Positions 53,697 through 62,674 are shown, counted from the stretch's first letter. The stretch: DNA of 64,000 bases from Sphingomonas sp. (GCA_017304655.1 JAFKLY010000004.1:124001-188000); one strand, 5' to 3'. The notes: generated by a model not told the origin, from the letters alone. Program-made: numbers and translations.

Positions 53697-54505
53697 TACG
53701 TATGCCGCCAGACCTTGACGGCGGATATGAAGAGGATCGCGGCCAGCGCCGGTAGCAGGACGGATGCCGGCACGATCGCCAGGAGCAGTCCGCCGACGAA
53801 GGTTCCGCAGATTGAACCGAGCGCCATCACGAGAAGGAACAATCGGTTGCGGCCGAGCACGGCGAAACTCTGGTCGCGGCTGTAGCGAGTGAAGCCGACA
53901 AGCATGGTCGGCAGGCTCACCGCGAGCGAAAGGCTGCCGGCCAGCTTTATATCGGCGCCGAACAGCAGAACGAGCGTCGGGATCAGCAATTCACCGCCCG
54001 CTACCCCCAGCAGCGACGCGACCACACCGATGGCGAGACCAGCTACAATGCCGGCGACGAATTGTGCGGTCCCGGTCAACAGTGGCTGACCTGCGTTGGA
54101 GCCGTGCCCGAAGAGCAGCACGGCCGCGATGACCAACAGCAACACGGCAATGATCTTGTAGAGCGTCTCGGACGTTGCTCGCACCGCCCATCCGGCGCCG
54201 AACCAGGCGCCGATGAGACTGCCCGCGAGCAAGTTGAGAATGATCGGCCCGTGCACGGCGACAGCATCGAACGGGACCGTCCTGGTGCGGAAGACGAGGG
54301 CCGTGGCAACCACGATAAGGCTCATGGCCTTGTTGAGGATGACCGCCTCTAGCGCGGCAAACCGGAAGGGGCCGATCAGGAGCGGCAGGCGAAACTCCGC
54401 GCCGCCCAGGCCGATGAGACCACCGAGTGAGCCGATCACCGCCCCGCCGCCAAATGCCATCGGCAGGTTGCGGGCGGGCGTTGCGGTGGCGGTATCCTGA
54501 ATCAT
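53696..54505 (-). CDS. TauE/SafE-family sulfite/anion exporter, IS66 passenger
   Basis: 269 residues with seven to eight membrane helices in two repeats that begin AFGGGAVIGSLGGLIGLGG and GLAIGVVASLLGVAGGELLI, the duplicated Gly-rich TauE/SafE motif. Members move sulfonates, sulfite or related anions across the inner membrane. The gene lies wholly inside the IS66-type element and ends 24 bp from its outer boundary, so it moved with it. Length is normal and the frame intact. The substrate is not evident. Confidence 0.9.
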   Translation of the reverse strand: MIQDTATATPARNLPMAFGGGAVIGSLGGLIGLGGAEFRLPLLIGPFRFAALEAVILNKAMSLIVVATALVFRTRTVPFDAVAVHGPIILNLLAGSLIGAWFGAGWAVRATSETLYKIIAVLLLVIAAVLLFGHGSNAGQPLLTGTAQFVAGIVAGLAIGVVASLLGVAGGELLIPTLVLLFGADIKLAGSLSLAVSLPTMLVGFTRYSRDQSFAVLGRNRLFLLVMALGSICGTFVGGLLLAIVPASVLLPALAAILFISAVKVWRHT

Positions 54506-54574
54506 CGCGCCGTGGTTACACAGATGCCGAGCCCGATGCAGCTACTTTGCGTGGCCGGGCCGGCGCAGAGTGCC

Positions 54575-54917
54575 TTAGGCAGCCTCAGTGATGGCGGGCT
54601 CACCGGCAGGGCGCCAGTTCCAAGGCATGAGATCGTCCCAGCGCGAGGCGGGCCAAGGCCGGTGCCTTGATCCCGATCAGCTCCCCCGACATCGCCTGCC
54701 GCCGCCAGGTATAAAGCTGGCCGCTGCCGACCTCGTGCCGTTCGCATGCCGCCCGGAGGGAGCCTTCTGAGCCAAACGCGTCGCGCAGGATCGCCAACTT
54801 CTGTTCCGCCGTCCAGCGGCGGCGACCCGACACCCGCCCAACGATCTCGATCCGAGTGCGCATACGACCACTCGTATGAGCACTCGCTTCGTCGTCTTCG
54901 ATATCGTCTGCCATCAC
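54575..54917 (-). pseudogene. IS66 remnant: tnpA start fused to the tnpC tail
   Basis: From ATG 54917 the frame encodes a TnpA-like N-terminus with helix-turn-helix (SGRRRWTAEQKLAILRDAFG, SLRAACERHEVGSGQLYTWR) to about residue 85, then abnormal sequence to a stop at 54600. In another frame the last bases encode RWDDLMPWNWRPAGEPAIT followed by EAA and a stop at 54575, a tail resembling the C-terminus of IS66 TnpC transposase. The rest of tnpA, all of tnpB and nearly all of tnpC are missing; the junction is near 54655-54665. No functional transposase remains. Confidence 0.8.
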
Positions 54918-54962
54918 CGCTCCAAACTGAGCGGCAATCAGCCTAACCCAGCAACATCGTGC

Positions 54963-54987
54963 AAGGCGGCCTCCAGGCCACGCTTAC
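54963..54987 (-). repeat. right terminal inverted repeat of IS66-type element
   Basis: Read on the minus strand it begins GTAAGCGTGGCCTGGAGG and pairs with the left end. It stands next to the tnpA end of the element, as expected for the IS66 left-end/tnpA side, and one base before the phosphatase stop codon. Confidence 0.9.
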
Positions 54988-54995
54988 GTTACTTG
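54988..54995 (+). repeat. 8-bp target-site duplication, right copy
   Basis: GTTACTTG, identical to the copy at 53664-53671. It contains the TAA stop of the leftward phosphatase gene. Confidence 0.95.
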
Positions 54996-56176
54996 CCCGG
55001 CACGGCATCTGGTTCCCAGCCCCAAGCTTTCATCATCACTTCGAACAGATAGGTGTTCGGAAAATATCCATGGACGCGCTCGGCCCCTGCCCCAATCGCC
55101 AGTGCAGGAACTTCTTCCCCGGTGTGGGTCCTGTTGACCATCACATTCTTGAGCCGGACGAGGTCATTCTCTTTGTCTCTGGTCGCCGCTTTCCAGACGT
55201 CGTAGCCTGCCAGCAGTTCCTCACCACGACGGCCGCCGTCCACCTGCAGGCCGAAGCTATGGTCGGCGGTGAAAAGGAGCAGCGTGTCGTTCAAGTCGAC
55301 GCGAGCTTGAACCTCGGCAATTAACTTGTCGAAATCGACGACGTTCTGGAGACCTTCGCGCGGATCATCGCTATGCGCATCCCACTCGATCACGAGCAGA
55401 TAGCCCTTGGGCGACTTCTGCAGGATATCGAGCGCCTTGAGCGTGGCGGCACGGACATCCATCTGGTCCGCCACGACGACTGGGCGTCTTTCGTTCGCCT
55501 GCACATCGGCAAGCGCAGCATGGATCGGCCGACTGTGAGTGCGGCCGAGTTGTTCGAAGCTGGTGCCGGCGGCAGCCAGTTGTTCGCCAATCTCCCGCCG
55601 GCCCGCGCCGAACAAGACATCGACCCCGTCCCCGAAGCGAGGCGTGAAGGCCTGAGAAAATATTTCACCCCATTTTCTGCGGTCGTTAGAATGAGCATAT
55701 GTGGCGGCGGGCGTGGCATCCGCAATTGACTGGGTAGTAATCACACCGGTCAACAGACCGTGCTGCTCGGCATATTCCAGCACCGTCTTGGTCGGTAGGC
55801 CGTCCTCCTTTCCACGCGCACCTCCAGGGGCTTGGCTGATGACGCCGTTATGTGTCTTAACACCGGTAACGATCGCGCTCATGCCATTGGCGGAGTCTGA
55901 AACGAACGCATCGACAGGCGACGTCTCGCTCAGCCCCAAATGAGGCCATTTCTGGATCCGCAGGCGAAGCGGCTCGCCATAGCCAAGCAGGCTGGCGCCA
56001 TTCACGGTCGCGACGCCGCCGGCATCGGCGAGGAACAGGATGACGTTCTTCGCCTTCTGCCCGGATTGCGGCGGCGCCTGTCTCTCGCTGACCCGGTTCT
56101 GCTGCGCGTGGCCAGCCGTCGACATGATGGTCGAAGCGGCAACGAAGCCCAGCAAGGGCAATAGAGCGTTTCTCAT
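54989..56176 (-). CDS. alkaline phosphatase family protein, divergent
   Basis: 395 residues with a signal peptide (ending GHAQ). Family landmarks: metal-binding Asp51 in NVILFLADAGGVATVN, nucleophile Ser95 in VSDSANGMSAIVTG, IEWDAHSDDP, FTADHSFGLQVDGG, and the C-terminal NRTHTGEEVPALAIG. The canonical DHAHHxN zinc site is altered to DAHSDDP, so metal use or substrate may differ from PhoA; it is shorter than most homologues. It lies 118 bp downstream of a TonB receptor gene on the same strand. The IS66-type element inserted exactly at its stop codon without changing the protein. Confidence 0.88.
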   Translation of the reverse strand: MRNALLPLLGFVAASTIMSTAGHAQQNRVSERQAPPQSGQKAKNVILFLADAGGVATVNGASLLGYGEPLRLRIQKWPHLGLSETSPVDAFVSDSANGMSAIVTGVKTHNGVISQAPGGARGKEDGLPTKTVLEYAEQHGLLTGVITTQSIADATPAATYAHSNDRRKWGEIFSQAFTPRFGDGVDVLFGAGRREIGEQLAAAGTSFEQLGRTHSRPIHAALADVQANERRPVVVADQMDVRAATLKALDILQKSPKGYLLVIEWDAHSDDPREGLQNVVDFDKLIAEVQARVDLNDTLLLFTADHSFGLQVDGGRRGEELLAGYDVWKAATRDKENDLVRLKNVMVNRTHTGEEVPALAIGAGAERVHGYFPNTYLFEVMMKAWGWEPDAVPGK

Positions 56177-56294
56177 CTGTTACATTCCTCTGGTCAAAGC
56201 CGGCCTCTGGTCCACAAGCGGCGCTCCTCAACTGGCGGCCCCCGAAAGACAGGGGCCGGCATGCGCAAGCGCCTGCCGGCCCCGGACGACGGGA

Positions 56295-59042
56295 TCAGAA
56301 CTGGGCGCGGACGCCCAGGCTGACCCGGCTTCCCGAGAGTTCATAGGTGGTCGGGAAAGAAGGATCCATCGTGTAGCCGGTGGTCTTGGCATTGCCGACG
56401 TTGATGCCCTGCAACTCGACGCGGAAATTGGGGGTCAGCTGATAGCTAGCCGCGAAGTCGAACTGGCCATAGGCATCGCGATAGACCGGATACATATTCC
56501 GCTCGATCCGCTCCACATATTTACCCCTGCGATTGTAGGAAAGGCGCAGTGAGAGTGGGCCTTTATCGTAGAAGATAGTCGCGTTGTAGGCGTTGTCCGA
56601 CAGGCCGATCGGAGAGGTCGGAACGTTGAGGTCCGACTGACCGGTCAGCGAGCTGTCGAGGAAGGTGGCGTTGGCATTGATGCCGAAGCCGTCGGCCCAA
56701 TCGGCGAACATGCCGAAGGGGATCACGGCGTTGAGCTCGATGCCGCTGACATCATAGGACCCCTCGGCATTGACCGGCTGATAGACGTCGAAATCATAGA
56801 CGCCGTTGACCGTGCCGTTGGCGTTATACACCGTCACGTCGGGCACGACGCCGGTCAGCCGGCTCTGCACCACGCCCTTGATCTTCTTCCAGAAATAGGA
56901 GGCCGACAGAACACCGCCACGGCCGAGATACTTCTCGACGCCGACTTCCCACTGATCGGCATAAGTGGGTTTCAGGCCGGGATTTCCATCGGTGTAACGA
57001 AAGCTGCTGTAGCTCGCCGTACGCTTGTAGGCGAGGTCGGCCAAGGCCGGGCGAATTAGCGTCTGCGAGGCGGCGGCGCGCAAGAGCAGGCTTTCAGTCA
57101 GCTCAGCATGGGCGTTGAACGAGGGCAGGAACTTCTGGTAGCTGCCTTCGCTCGACACAGGCGCCGGGGTGAGGCCAGTGGTGCCGTTCGGGTTCTGGAC
57201 CTGGTGGAAACCCTCCGAATGGATGGTGGTGCGCAGATAGCGGCCACCGAGGTTGACGAAGACCGGCACCGCAATGTCGAACTCGAAATCGGCCATCGCA
57301 TAGCCCGCGATCGTCTCTTCCTTCACCTTGGCATAGTTTGCGTTGGCGAAGGGCGTGACGAAACCGTCAGGACGGAAGAAATCGCGCGCATAGTCGTTGG
57401 AGATCTGTGACCAGCTGAGATTGCGCGCCTGATAGGCCTTGCCGCCGACAATGTCCGTCACATTGGTGAGCGGGCTGTCGCCGAGCTTGCGGATGTTCAC
57501 ATAAGCGGTACTGCCGCGCGTCGGGCCCTGGATCTTCTCCTCGCCATATTGGCGCTCATTGCCCTTGCTGGTGTAGCGACCGCCGAAGTTGAAGCGCTTG
57601 AGGATCGAGGATTCAAAGCCGTAGCTCACATCGATCTGGCCGGCATATTTGTCGTCCTTGATCTGCTCGCGCGTGGTTTCATAGGCCTCGAACAGATATT
57701 TGCTCGGCGCATTGTACATATCGATCGTATTCGGATTGGCGCTCGGGATCGTCTCGCCGCCCGTCTCGGTATAGCGGGTGCGCGAGGGCGCATAGGCGAC
57801 ATGCTTGAGATTGGCATAGTCCAGCATTCGCTCGGCGCCCGAATAGCCACCTAGCGCGTTGATTTTCCAGTTGCCGGTTTCCCAGTTCAGCTCGCCACCG
57901 AACTGGCGATAGTCGGTCTCGGTGATGTATTCCTTGCTCAGAAATTCGTGCTGGGTGTTGGTGTAGGACACGTCACGCAGAACGATGATGCCGGCATCGG
58001 ACAGCGTCGTCTTGTCGAAAGCATGGATGGTTTCGAGCGTCGAGTTGCTCGAGGCCGAATAGCCAGCCGCGTCATATTCATCCTCGGTCGTGTCGAAGGA
58101 GCCGATGAACGCGTCGAAGGCGAGGCTGAAATTGTTGCTCGGCTTGTACTGGATCGAGCCTGACAGGCCGAGACGGTCCTGATCGTTCTTGTAGACGCGG
58201 TCGCCGACCTTATCGAGGAAGACGATCTTGTTCTTCATCGCGTCGGTGAAAGTCACGCCGGCGTCGCGCTGGAGCACGGCGATCGCCTGGTTGCGATAGA
58301 CGGTACCGGCGCGGTCGGTCCAGCGGGCGATCGGGCGGAAGTTGATGCCTGAATTGGAATCGGTGCGGTTGGTGCGCTGCTGTTTGGCGACGGAGAGCAG
58401 CACGCCGAAATCGCCGAAGGTTTTGCTGGCGAGGAACGAGAAGCTCGGGTCGATCTTCTCGGAGATTGAATTGTATGCGCCCTCGGCGCTACCGACGAGA
58501 CGCAGGCCGGGATTGTCGAACGGGCGCGCGGTGCGGATGGAGACCGACCCGGCAATGCCGCCTTCCTCGTCCACCGCGCTGGGCGATTTCTGGACGGTGA
58601 CGGACTGGATCAGTTCCGAGGCGAAAATGTCGAATTCGACATCGCGGCCGCCCGAACCCGAAGCGGTGGCGAGCTTGTTGATCGAGACGAAGGTGAACTC
58701 GGTCGGCAGGCCGCGCACGTTGACGCGCGTGCCCAGACCCCGCTCGCGCTCGATCACCACGCCGGGAATGCGCTGTAGCGCTTCGGAGAGGTTCTGCTCT
58801 GGGAAGTCGGCAATGTCAGTGGCGATGATCGAATCGGAGAAGCCGATCGTCTCGCGCTTCATGTCGATCGCTTCCTCCAGGCTGCGGCGATAGCCGGAGA
58901 CGATGATTTCCTCGGCTGCCTCCTCCTCAGCCGCTTCGGCAGCAGCTGGCTGTGCCATCGCGGGAAGGGCCGCCAATGCGGTCAAGGCGACGCCGACGGA
59001 GAAATGCGCCGTGCGCGCAGGACGGTTGAAATTGCTGTACAT
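56295..59042 (-). CDS. TonB-dependent receptor
   Basis: 915 residues. Signal peptide (VALTALAALPAMAQ), an Ala/Glu-rich linker with a TonB-box-like EEIIVSGYRRSLEEAIDMKR, plug (DSIIATDIADFPEQNLSEAL, QRIPGVVIERERGLGTRVNV-RGL) and barrel (RYTETGGETIPSANPNTID, NPGLKPTYADQWEVGVEKYL) ending in QF. It has the wording of the large TIGR01782-type receptors of this group. The phosphatase gene follows it, repeating the receptor-plus-phosphatase pairing seen at 6139-10970. The substrate is unknown. Confidence 0.93.
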   Translation of the reverse strand: MYSNFNRPARTAHFSVGVALTALAALPAMAQPAAAEAAEEEAAEEIIVSGYRRSLEEAIDMKRETIGFSDSIIATDIADFPEQNLSEALQRIPGVVIERERGLGTRVNVRGLPTEFTFVSINKLATASGSGGRDVEFDIFASELIQSVTVQKSPSAVDEEGGIAGSVSIRTARPFDNPGLRLVGSAEGAYNSISEKIDPSFSFLASKTFGDFGVLLSVAKQQRTNRTDSNSGINFRPIARWTDRAGTVYRNQAIAVLQRDAGVTFTDAMKNKIVFLDKVGDRVYKNDQDRLGLSGSIQYKPSNNFSLAFDAFIGSFDTTEDEYDAAGYSASSNSTLETIHAFDKTTLSDAGIIVLRDVSYTNTQHEFLSKEYITETDYRQFGGELNWETGNWKINALGGYSGAERMLDYANLKHVAYAPSRTRYTETGGETIPSANPNTIDMYNAPSKYLFEAYETTREQIKDDKYAGQIDVSYGFESSILKRFNFGGRYTSKGNERQYGEEKIQGPTRGSTAYVNIRKLGDSPLTNVTDIVGGKAYQARNLSWSQISNDYARDFFRPDGFVTPFANANYAKVKEETIAGYAMADFEFDIAVPVFVNLGGRYLRTTIHSEGFHQVQNPNGTTGLTPAPVSSEGSYQKFLPSFNAHAELTESLLLRAAASQTLIRPALADLAYKRTASYSSFRYTDGNPGLKPTYADQWEVGVEKYLGRGGVLSASYFWKKIKGVVQSRLTGVVPDVTVYNANGTVNGVYDFDVYQPVNAEGSYDVSGIELNAVIPFGMFADWADGFGINANATFLDSSLTGQSDLNVPTSPIGLSDNAYNATIFYDKGPLSLRLSYNRRGKYVERIERNMYPVYRDAYGQFDFAASYQLTPNFRVELQGINVGNAKTTGYTMDPSFPTTYELSGSRVSLGVRAQF

Positions 59043-59703
59043 TGCTGGACCCCTTTGCGTTTCCCGATGTCGGGATATTGGCTCGCCGCCGCTGTTCCGC
59101 GGACGAACGCCTGCGGCTCCCGGTCTCGGCGAGATCGGGATTGTGGCACGTCTTGCGAGCTCGTTTTTCGTATCGGCGCTTCATGGGCCTTCTGGCCTCA
59201 GAGCGCCTGCCTCTCCAGACCAGACAGGCGGCGTTGACGCTTCGGCTTGCACCCGCAAGCTTCCCCGATTGCCAGTCCCAGAGTCGTCGCTATCCCGTCC
59301 GGTTCGGCGTCGGTGCAGAAGAGATGTTACGTGCCTGTGACGAACGGTGAATATGTCGGCTGACAGAGGTCCAAGGCGACCGGGAGAGCAGGAAGGCGAT
59401 CAGCGCGATATCGTCCGGAATGCGGGCACGTCCAAGGGCCGTCATGTGTGCGACTGTTTGTCGATGTCCCGATTATCACGAATCATCCCGGCTATGAGGC
59501 CGGTCGTATCACGTCAGGGGAAGGGCGATCTGCTCGACAGCTTTTTTCGCCGCGAAGTCCCCACGCACCAGCAACCCGCGAAAACGAAAGTCTTTTCCCA
59601 GATGGCGACACGCGGGAGTCATATTTCCCGGCCATGGTTAACAAGTCGGGACAGCGTGACGTCCCGATCGCCGACCTCAAACGGCGCACAGTGGGAGAAC
59701 ATA
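59043..59703. other. divergent intergenic region
   Basis: About 660 bp between the leftward receptor and the rightward PEP-CTERM gene, containing both promoters. No gene was credible; open frames here overlap each other and lack start signals. CTGTCAGCCGACAT near 59365 (minus strand) contains PHO-like half-sites but with the wrong spacing. Confidence 0.4.
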
Positions 59704-60351
59704 ATGAACATTCTGAAAATTTCGGCGCTTACCTTTGCTGCCTTCGTGGCAACGAGCGCTCAGGCCGCAACCTATACCGAAGGCTTCGACCAGCCTTTCG
59801 CCGGTTGGGAAAGCCGCTGGTTCGGCACGCAATCAAACGCGTTCAACTATTATGTCTCGGAAACGCCCAGCAATCCCGATCCGAGCTATCAGGGCGCGCC
59901 GGATGTGACCGGGCTTTGGCTCAGCGATGGTGACAGCTATCGCGACGGCGGAGATTATGGCCAGATCCATATCAGCTTCGACAAGGCCTTTGGCGCGCTG
60001 CTGACGTCGTTCAGCATGGACGTCGCCACCGCGCTGCCGAGTGGCGCCGCGCTCGTCTTCTTCGACATTGATGGCATGCAGATCGATTCGTTCCTGGTGC
60101 CCGTCTCGCCAACGTCAGTCTACTGGACGCCCACCGGCTATAACAATGTATCGGTGACCTCGGCCAACGGCATTGGCGGCTTCAGCTTCACCGGCTTCGC
60201 GCAGGGCAATACCATTGTCGACAATCTCGTCGCCACGACGGCCCCTGTTCCAGAGCCGGCGACCTGGGCAATGATGATGCTCGGCTTCGGTGCGATGGGC
60301 GCCACGCTGCGTCGTCGCAGCAAACTCAGCTCGACGATCCACTTCGCCTAA
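59704..60351 (+). CDS. PEPxxWA-CTERM surface protein
   Basis: 215 residues from ATG 59704 (GGGAGAA upstream); the open frame extends to 59347, but this start gives a signal peptide (ILKISALTFAAFVATSAQAA). The body is beta-rich (GYNNVSVTSANGIGGFSFTG). The C-terminus is a PEPxxWA sorting signal: VPEPATWAMMMLGFGAMG then LRRRSK, the form common in sphingomonads. It is expected to be processed by an exosortase and released to the surface or matrix. The exosortase gene is not in the window. Confidence 0.9.
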   Translation: MNILKISALTFAAFVATSAQAATYTEGFDQPFAGWESRWFGTQSNAFNYYVSETPSNPDPSYQGAPDVTGLWLSDGDSYRDGGDYGQIHISFDKAFGALLTSFSMDVATALPSGAALVFFDIDGMQIDSFLVPVSPTSVYWTPTGYNNVSVTSANGIGGFSFTGFAQGNTIVDNLVATTAPVPEPATWAMMMLGFGAMGATLRRRSKLSSTIHFA

Positions 60352-60362
60352 TCGAGACAGAT

Positions 60363-60399
60363 GACGCCGGCTTCCTGATGGCGGCCGGCGTCTTCTTTT
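60363..60399 (+). terminator. intrinsic terminator after the PEP-CTERM gene
   Basis: A perfect 9-bp stem GACGCCGGC / GCCGGCGTC with a 12-nt loop is followed by TTCTTTT, starting 11 bp after the stop codon. Confidence 0.85.
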
Positions 60400-60453
60400 G
60401 GCTGCAATCGCGTTGTCGCACGTCTCTGAACGAGGCAGCCCACATTCGGTCCA

Positions 60454-60771
60454 TCAGGCTACCATGCCCTTGGAATTGATATTTATTGCGAAATTGATGG
60501 AGGCCCGCAGGCTCGCGGCGTCTGTCCTGAACGGCCCAGCAAGCGCAGCAAGCTCTCCATCGGTGGCTTCCTGATTTCGCCAGAGGTCATCCAGCCGCGC
60601 TGCGGGAATCCCGGATCTTTTGCTCAGCTTCTCCATGGCGACGGCCTGCTGAGCGATCCAGGCATAGAGCCAGTTGTCACCCGTGCGGATAGCGCGGGCA
60701 ATCGTGCAATCCTCGGACCAAAGCAACGGCTCATGCACGACAGGCTTCTCGCCCTTCCGCAGGATCCCCAT
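60454..60771 (-). CDS. hypothetical protein
   Basis: 105 residues, MGILRKGEKPVVHEPLLWSE onward, with no signal or membrane segment. It is 7 bp downstream of the next gene and probably co-transcribed with it. The segment AMEKLSKRSGIPAARLDDLW could be a helix-turn-helix-like pair of helices. Family not recognised. Confidence 0.55.
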   Translation of the reverse strand: MGILRKGEKPVVHEPLLWSEDCTIARAIRTGDNWLYAWIAQQAVAMEKLSKRSGIPAARLDDLWRNQEATDGELAALAGPFRTDAASLRASINFAININSKGMVA

Positions 60772-60778
60772 GGCTGCT

Positions 60779-61105
60779 TCAAGCCGCTTCAGGAAACAGC
60801 GGCAACGGTTCGGGCCGGCGCTCGATGGTGATGGCCTGGTTCATGCCGGTAACCGTGAGCCACTCAATGGGCCATTTAACTTCCGCGCGATCCTCGGAAA
60901 GCAGCACGATCCCCGCGCCGTCCTTGATGACCTTGAAGCGCTCGTCCGATCCTTTCGCGAATGAAGCCTCCAGGAGGGAGCCGTCGCTCACCGCTATGAA
61001 GAGGGTGCCGCCAGACTGCCCATTTGGCAGCGGAATGATGCGCGAGACATCGCCCGACAATATCAGAGCGTCCAGGTCGTTTGCGGGGGCGATGGTGACC
61101 GGCAT
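60779..61105 (-). CDS. hypothetical protein
   Basis: 108 residues from ATG 61105, preceded by AGGAG at good spacing; an upstream in-frame ATG adds an unlikely hydrophobic tail. The sequence looks like a small beta-rich cytoplasmic protein (SGGTLFIAVSDGSLLEASFA, FKVIKDGAGIVLLSEDRAEV). First gene of a two-gene unit with the 105-residue protein; function unknown. Confidence 0.6.
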   Translation of the reverse strand: MPVTIAPANDLDALILSGDVSRIIPLPNGQSGGTLFIAVSDGSLLEASFAKGSDERFKVIKDGAGIVLLSEDRAEVKWPIEWLTVTGMNQAITIERRPEPLPLFPEAA

Positions 61106-61292
61106 GAGCTTCTCCTGAGTCGGGAAGCGATAATAGAACAAAGAAGGAACAAGCGAAAGCACGAGCTCGATGTCGTGGCGAGATTTTGCTTACCGAGCAG
61201 CTTGCCGGTCGTCCGGCCCTCTGGCGCTCGTGCGATGCTCCGTGCGCCTGTTGCGACCGCTCGCTCAAGGCGCAGGCGAAGCTGGCTCACTC

Positions 61293-62213
61293 CTAGTTCA
61301 GCGTCGCCTGTCGCAATTGCTCAAGTCGGGCCGTGCAGATGTCGTGAACCTTGCGGCCGAGCTCCTCGACGCGGGTGCTCAGCCAATCGAGCTCCTCCCT
61401 CGAAATCTCATAATGTTTCGAGTAACGCGCCTTGCGATAGGCATCCTTGAGCTTCTGATACATTGCGCGCTCGGCGCGTGTGCCACGCGGCCATACGTCG
61501 AACAAGCTGTGATCCAGCCCCTCGGCCAGCGACCGCAGGAAGATGATGTTATGGTCGTAAGGCGTGTAGAGCGTCGTGACGAGCAGAACGCACTGGTAGA
61601 GCGGCTCGGTTGCTTGGTGAAGATCGAAAGCAGCCTTCTTTAGGTCGTTGTGAGTGAGCGCATCCCGGAAGCCTCTGAAAAAGCTTTGGGAGTGCGGCAG
61701 ATACTCGTCGAAATAATCTTTCGCCGCCCGGTAGATTTCATCGGGCGTCTTTGGCTTGGGGGTGGCGAGGGGCTTGTCGTCCGACTGATAGAGCGCGATC
61801 CCATCCTTGGCGATTTCCATGAAGATCAGCCGGCCATGCGCCAGCCCGTCATTGATCTGCTGGAGCGAGTGCACGATGAAATTGACCGGCGTGCGGATGA
61901 CCTTCTCGTAGAGATAGGCATCGACCAGGCGCTGCTCGGTCTCCTCCCAATAGCTCGCCCGGTCCGCCAGTTCCTTCTGATTGACGATGATCAATATGTC
62001 GAAATCCGACTTATACTGGTTGGCGTCGAGCGGTGCATCGACCCAGTCGCCGCGCGCATAGGAGCCGAACAGGATGATCTTGACGATCCGCGCCGACTTC
62101 TTGCGGCCGGTCGCATTCTGCGTGGCCTCCCGGAACCCCTGGAAAATCATCTCGACGATGCGTTCGAGCTCGCGCTGCTTGGTCGCTGGAAGATGGCCAA
62201 GATCAACCCGCAT
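61293..62213 (-). CDS. fused MNT nucleotidyltransferase and HEPN domain protein
   Basis: 306 residues. The N-terminal domain is a minimal nucleotidyltransferase: IILFGSYARGDWVD (GSYARGD, 50-56) and YKSDFDILIIV (catalytic Asp70, Asp72). The C-terminal domain, from about residue 155, is a HEPN helical bundle with RDALTH (Arg183, His188) and RKARYSKHY (260-268) as candidate R-x4-6-H motifs. In the separate HEPN/MNT toxin-antitoxin systems the MNT enzyme modifies and silences the HEPN RNase; here both are in one chain. A stand-alone housekeeping role is possible. Confidence 0.82.
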   Translation of the reverse strand: MRVDLGHLPATKQRELERIVEMIFQGFREATQNATGRKKSARIVKIILFGSYARGDWVDAPLDANQYKSDFDILIIVNQKELADRASYWEETEQRLVDAYLYEKVIRTPVNFIVHSLQQINDGLAHGRLIFMEIAKDGIALYQSDDKPLATPKPKTPDEIYRAAKDYFDEYLPHSQSFFRGFRDALTHNDLKKAAFDLHQATEPLYQCVLLVTTLYTPYDHNIIFLRSLAEGLDHSLFDVWPRGTRAERAMYQKLKDAYRKARYSKHYEISREELDWLSTRVEELGRKVHDICTARLEQLRQATLN

Positions 62214-62275
62214 CAGTTAGCCCTCCCGATTGCGGGGTGGTGACCGCTTTTTGGTGATGGGGGCGGGCAGGGCGC

Positions 62276-62674
62276 TCATGCGGTCTCGATGTCCGTGCGG
62301 GGAAAATCATCCCCTTTGTAGAGCAACGGCATGCGGGCCAGCCGTGCACCGGCATAGGCGAAGCAGTCCCCGAAATTAAGCGCAGCGGGATGCCGTGATT
62401 TCCCGAACTTCTCATAGGCCTCGACTGCAATTGCGCGGGTCTCGGGCGACACCGGCATCACCTTGATCTCGGCAAGCCGCATGAAGGCCTCGACCGCGTC
62501 ATGGGCTTCTGTAATCTCGAGACCCAGGTTGCGCGCGACCGCTATCACCGTCTCCCACACCGCGAGCGGGGAGGTGATGCGTTCGCTCGCTTTCTGAAGC
62601 CGCGCAAGAAGCTCATAGGCATCCTTCTCGTCCGACAGGATCGCCGTCAGTGCCGAGGCATCCACGAACATCAA
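62276..62674 (-). CDS. vapC: VapC-type PIN-domain toxin
   Basis: 132 residues. The PIN-domain acidic residues are present: Asp5 (MMFVDASALTAIL), Glu41 (VWETVIAVAR) and Asp103 (LNFGDCFAYAGARL). Such toxins are RNases directed at tRNA or rRNA. The ATG overlaps the antitoxin stop by 4 bp (ATGA), the standard VapBC arrangement. Confidence 0.93.
   Translation of the reverse strand: MMFVDASALTAILSDEKDAYELLARLQKASERITSPLAVWETVIAVARNLGLEITEAHDAVEAFMRLAEIKVMPVSPETRAIAVEAYEKFGKSRHPAALNFGDCFAYAGARLARMPLLYKGDDFPRTDIETA

Larger units (their letters stand above)
53672..54987 (-). mobile_element. IS66-type element with transporter passenger gene and deleted transposase genes
   Basis: 1316 bp. Both ends start GTAAGCGT and the outer 25 bp match at 18 positions as inverted repeats (left 53672-53696, right 54963-54987). 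Identical 8-bp GTTACTTG copies flank the ends. The tnpA start and the tnpC tail are present but fused by an internal deletion, so the element cannot make its own transposase. Between the tnpC remnant and the left end lies a complete TauE/SafE gene in the same orientation, hence a passenger. The insertion point is the stop codon of the phosphatase gene; the duplication retains TAA, so that protein is unchanged. Confidence 0.9.

Noticed and set aside
59340..59375. PHO-box-like half-sites upstream of the 59042 receptor
   Set aside because: CTGTCAG and CCGACAT are adjacent, not 11 bp apart, and other half-sites are out of register.
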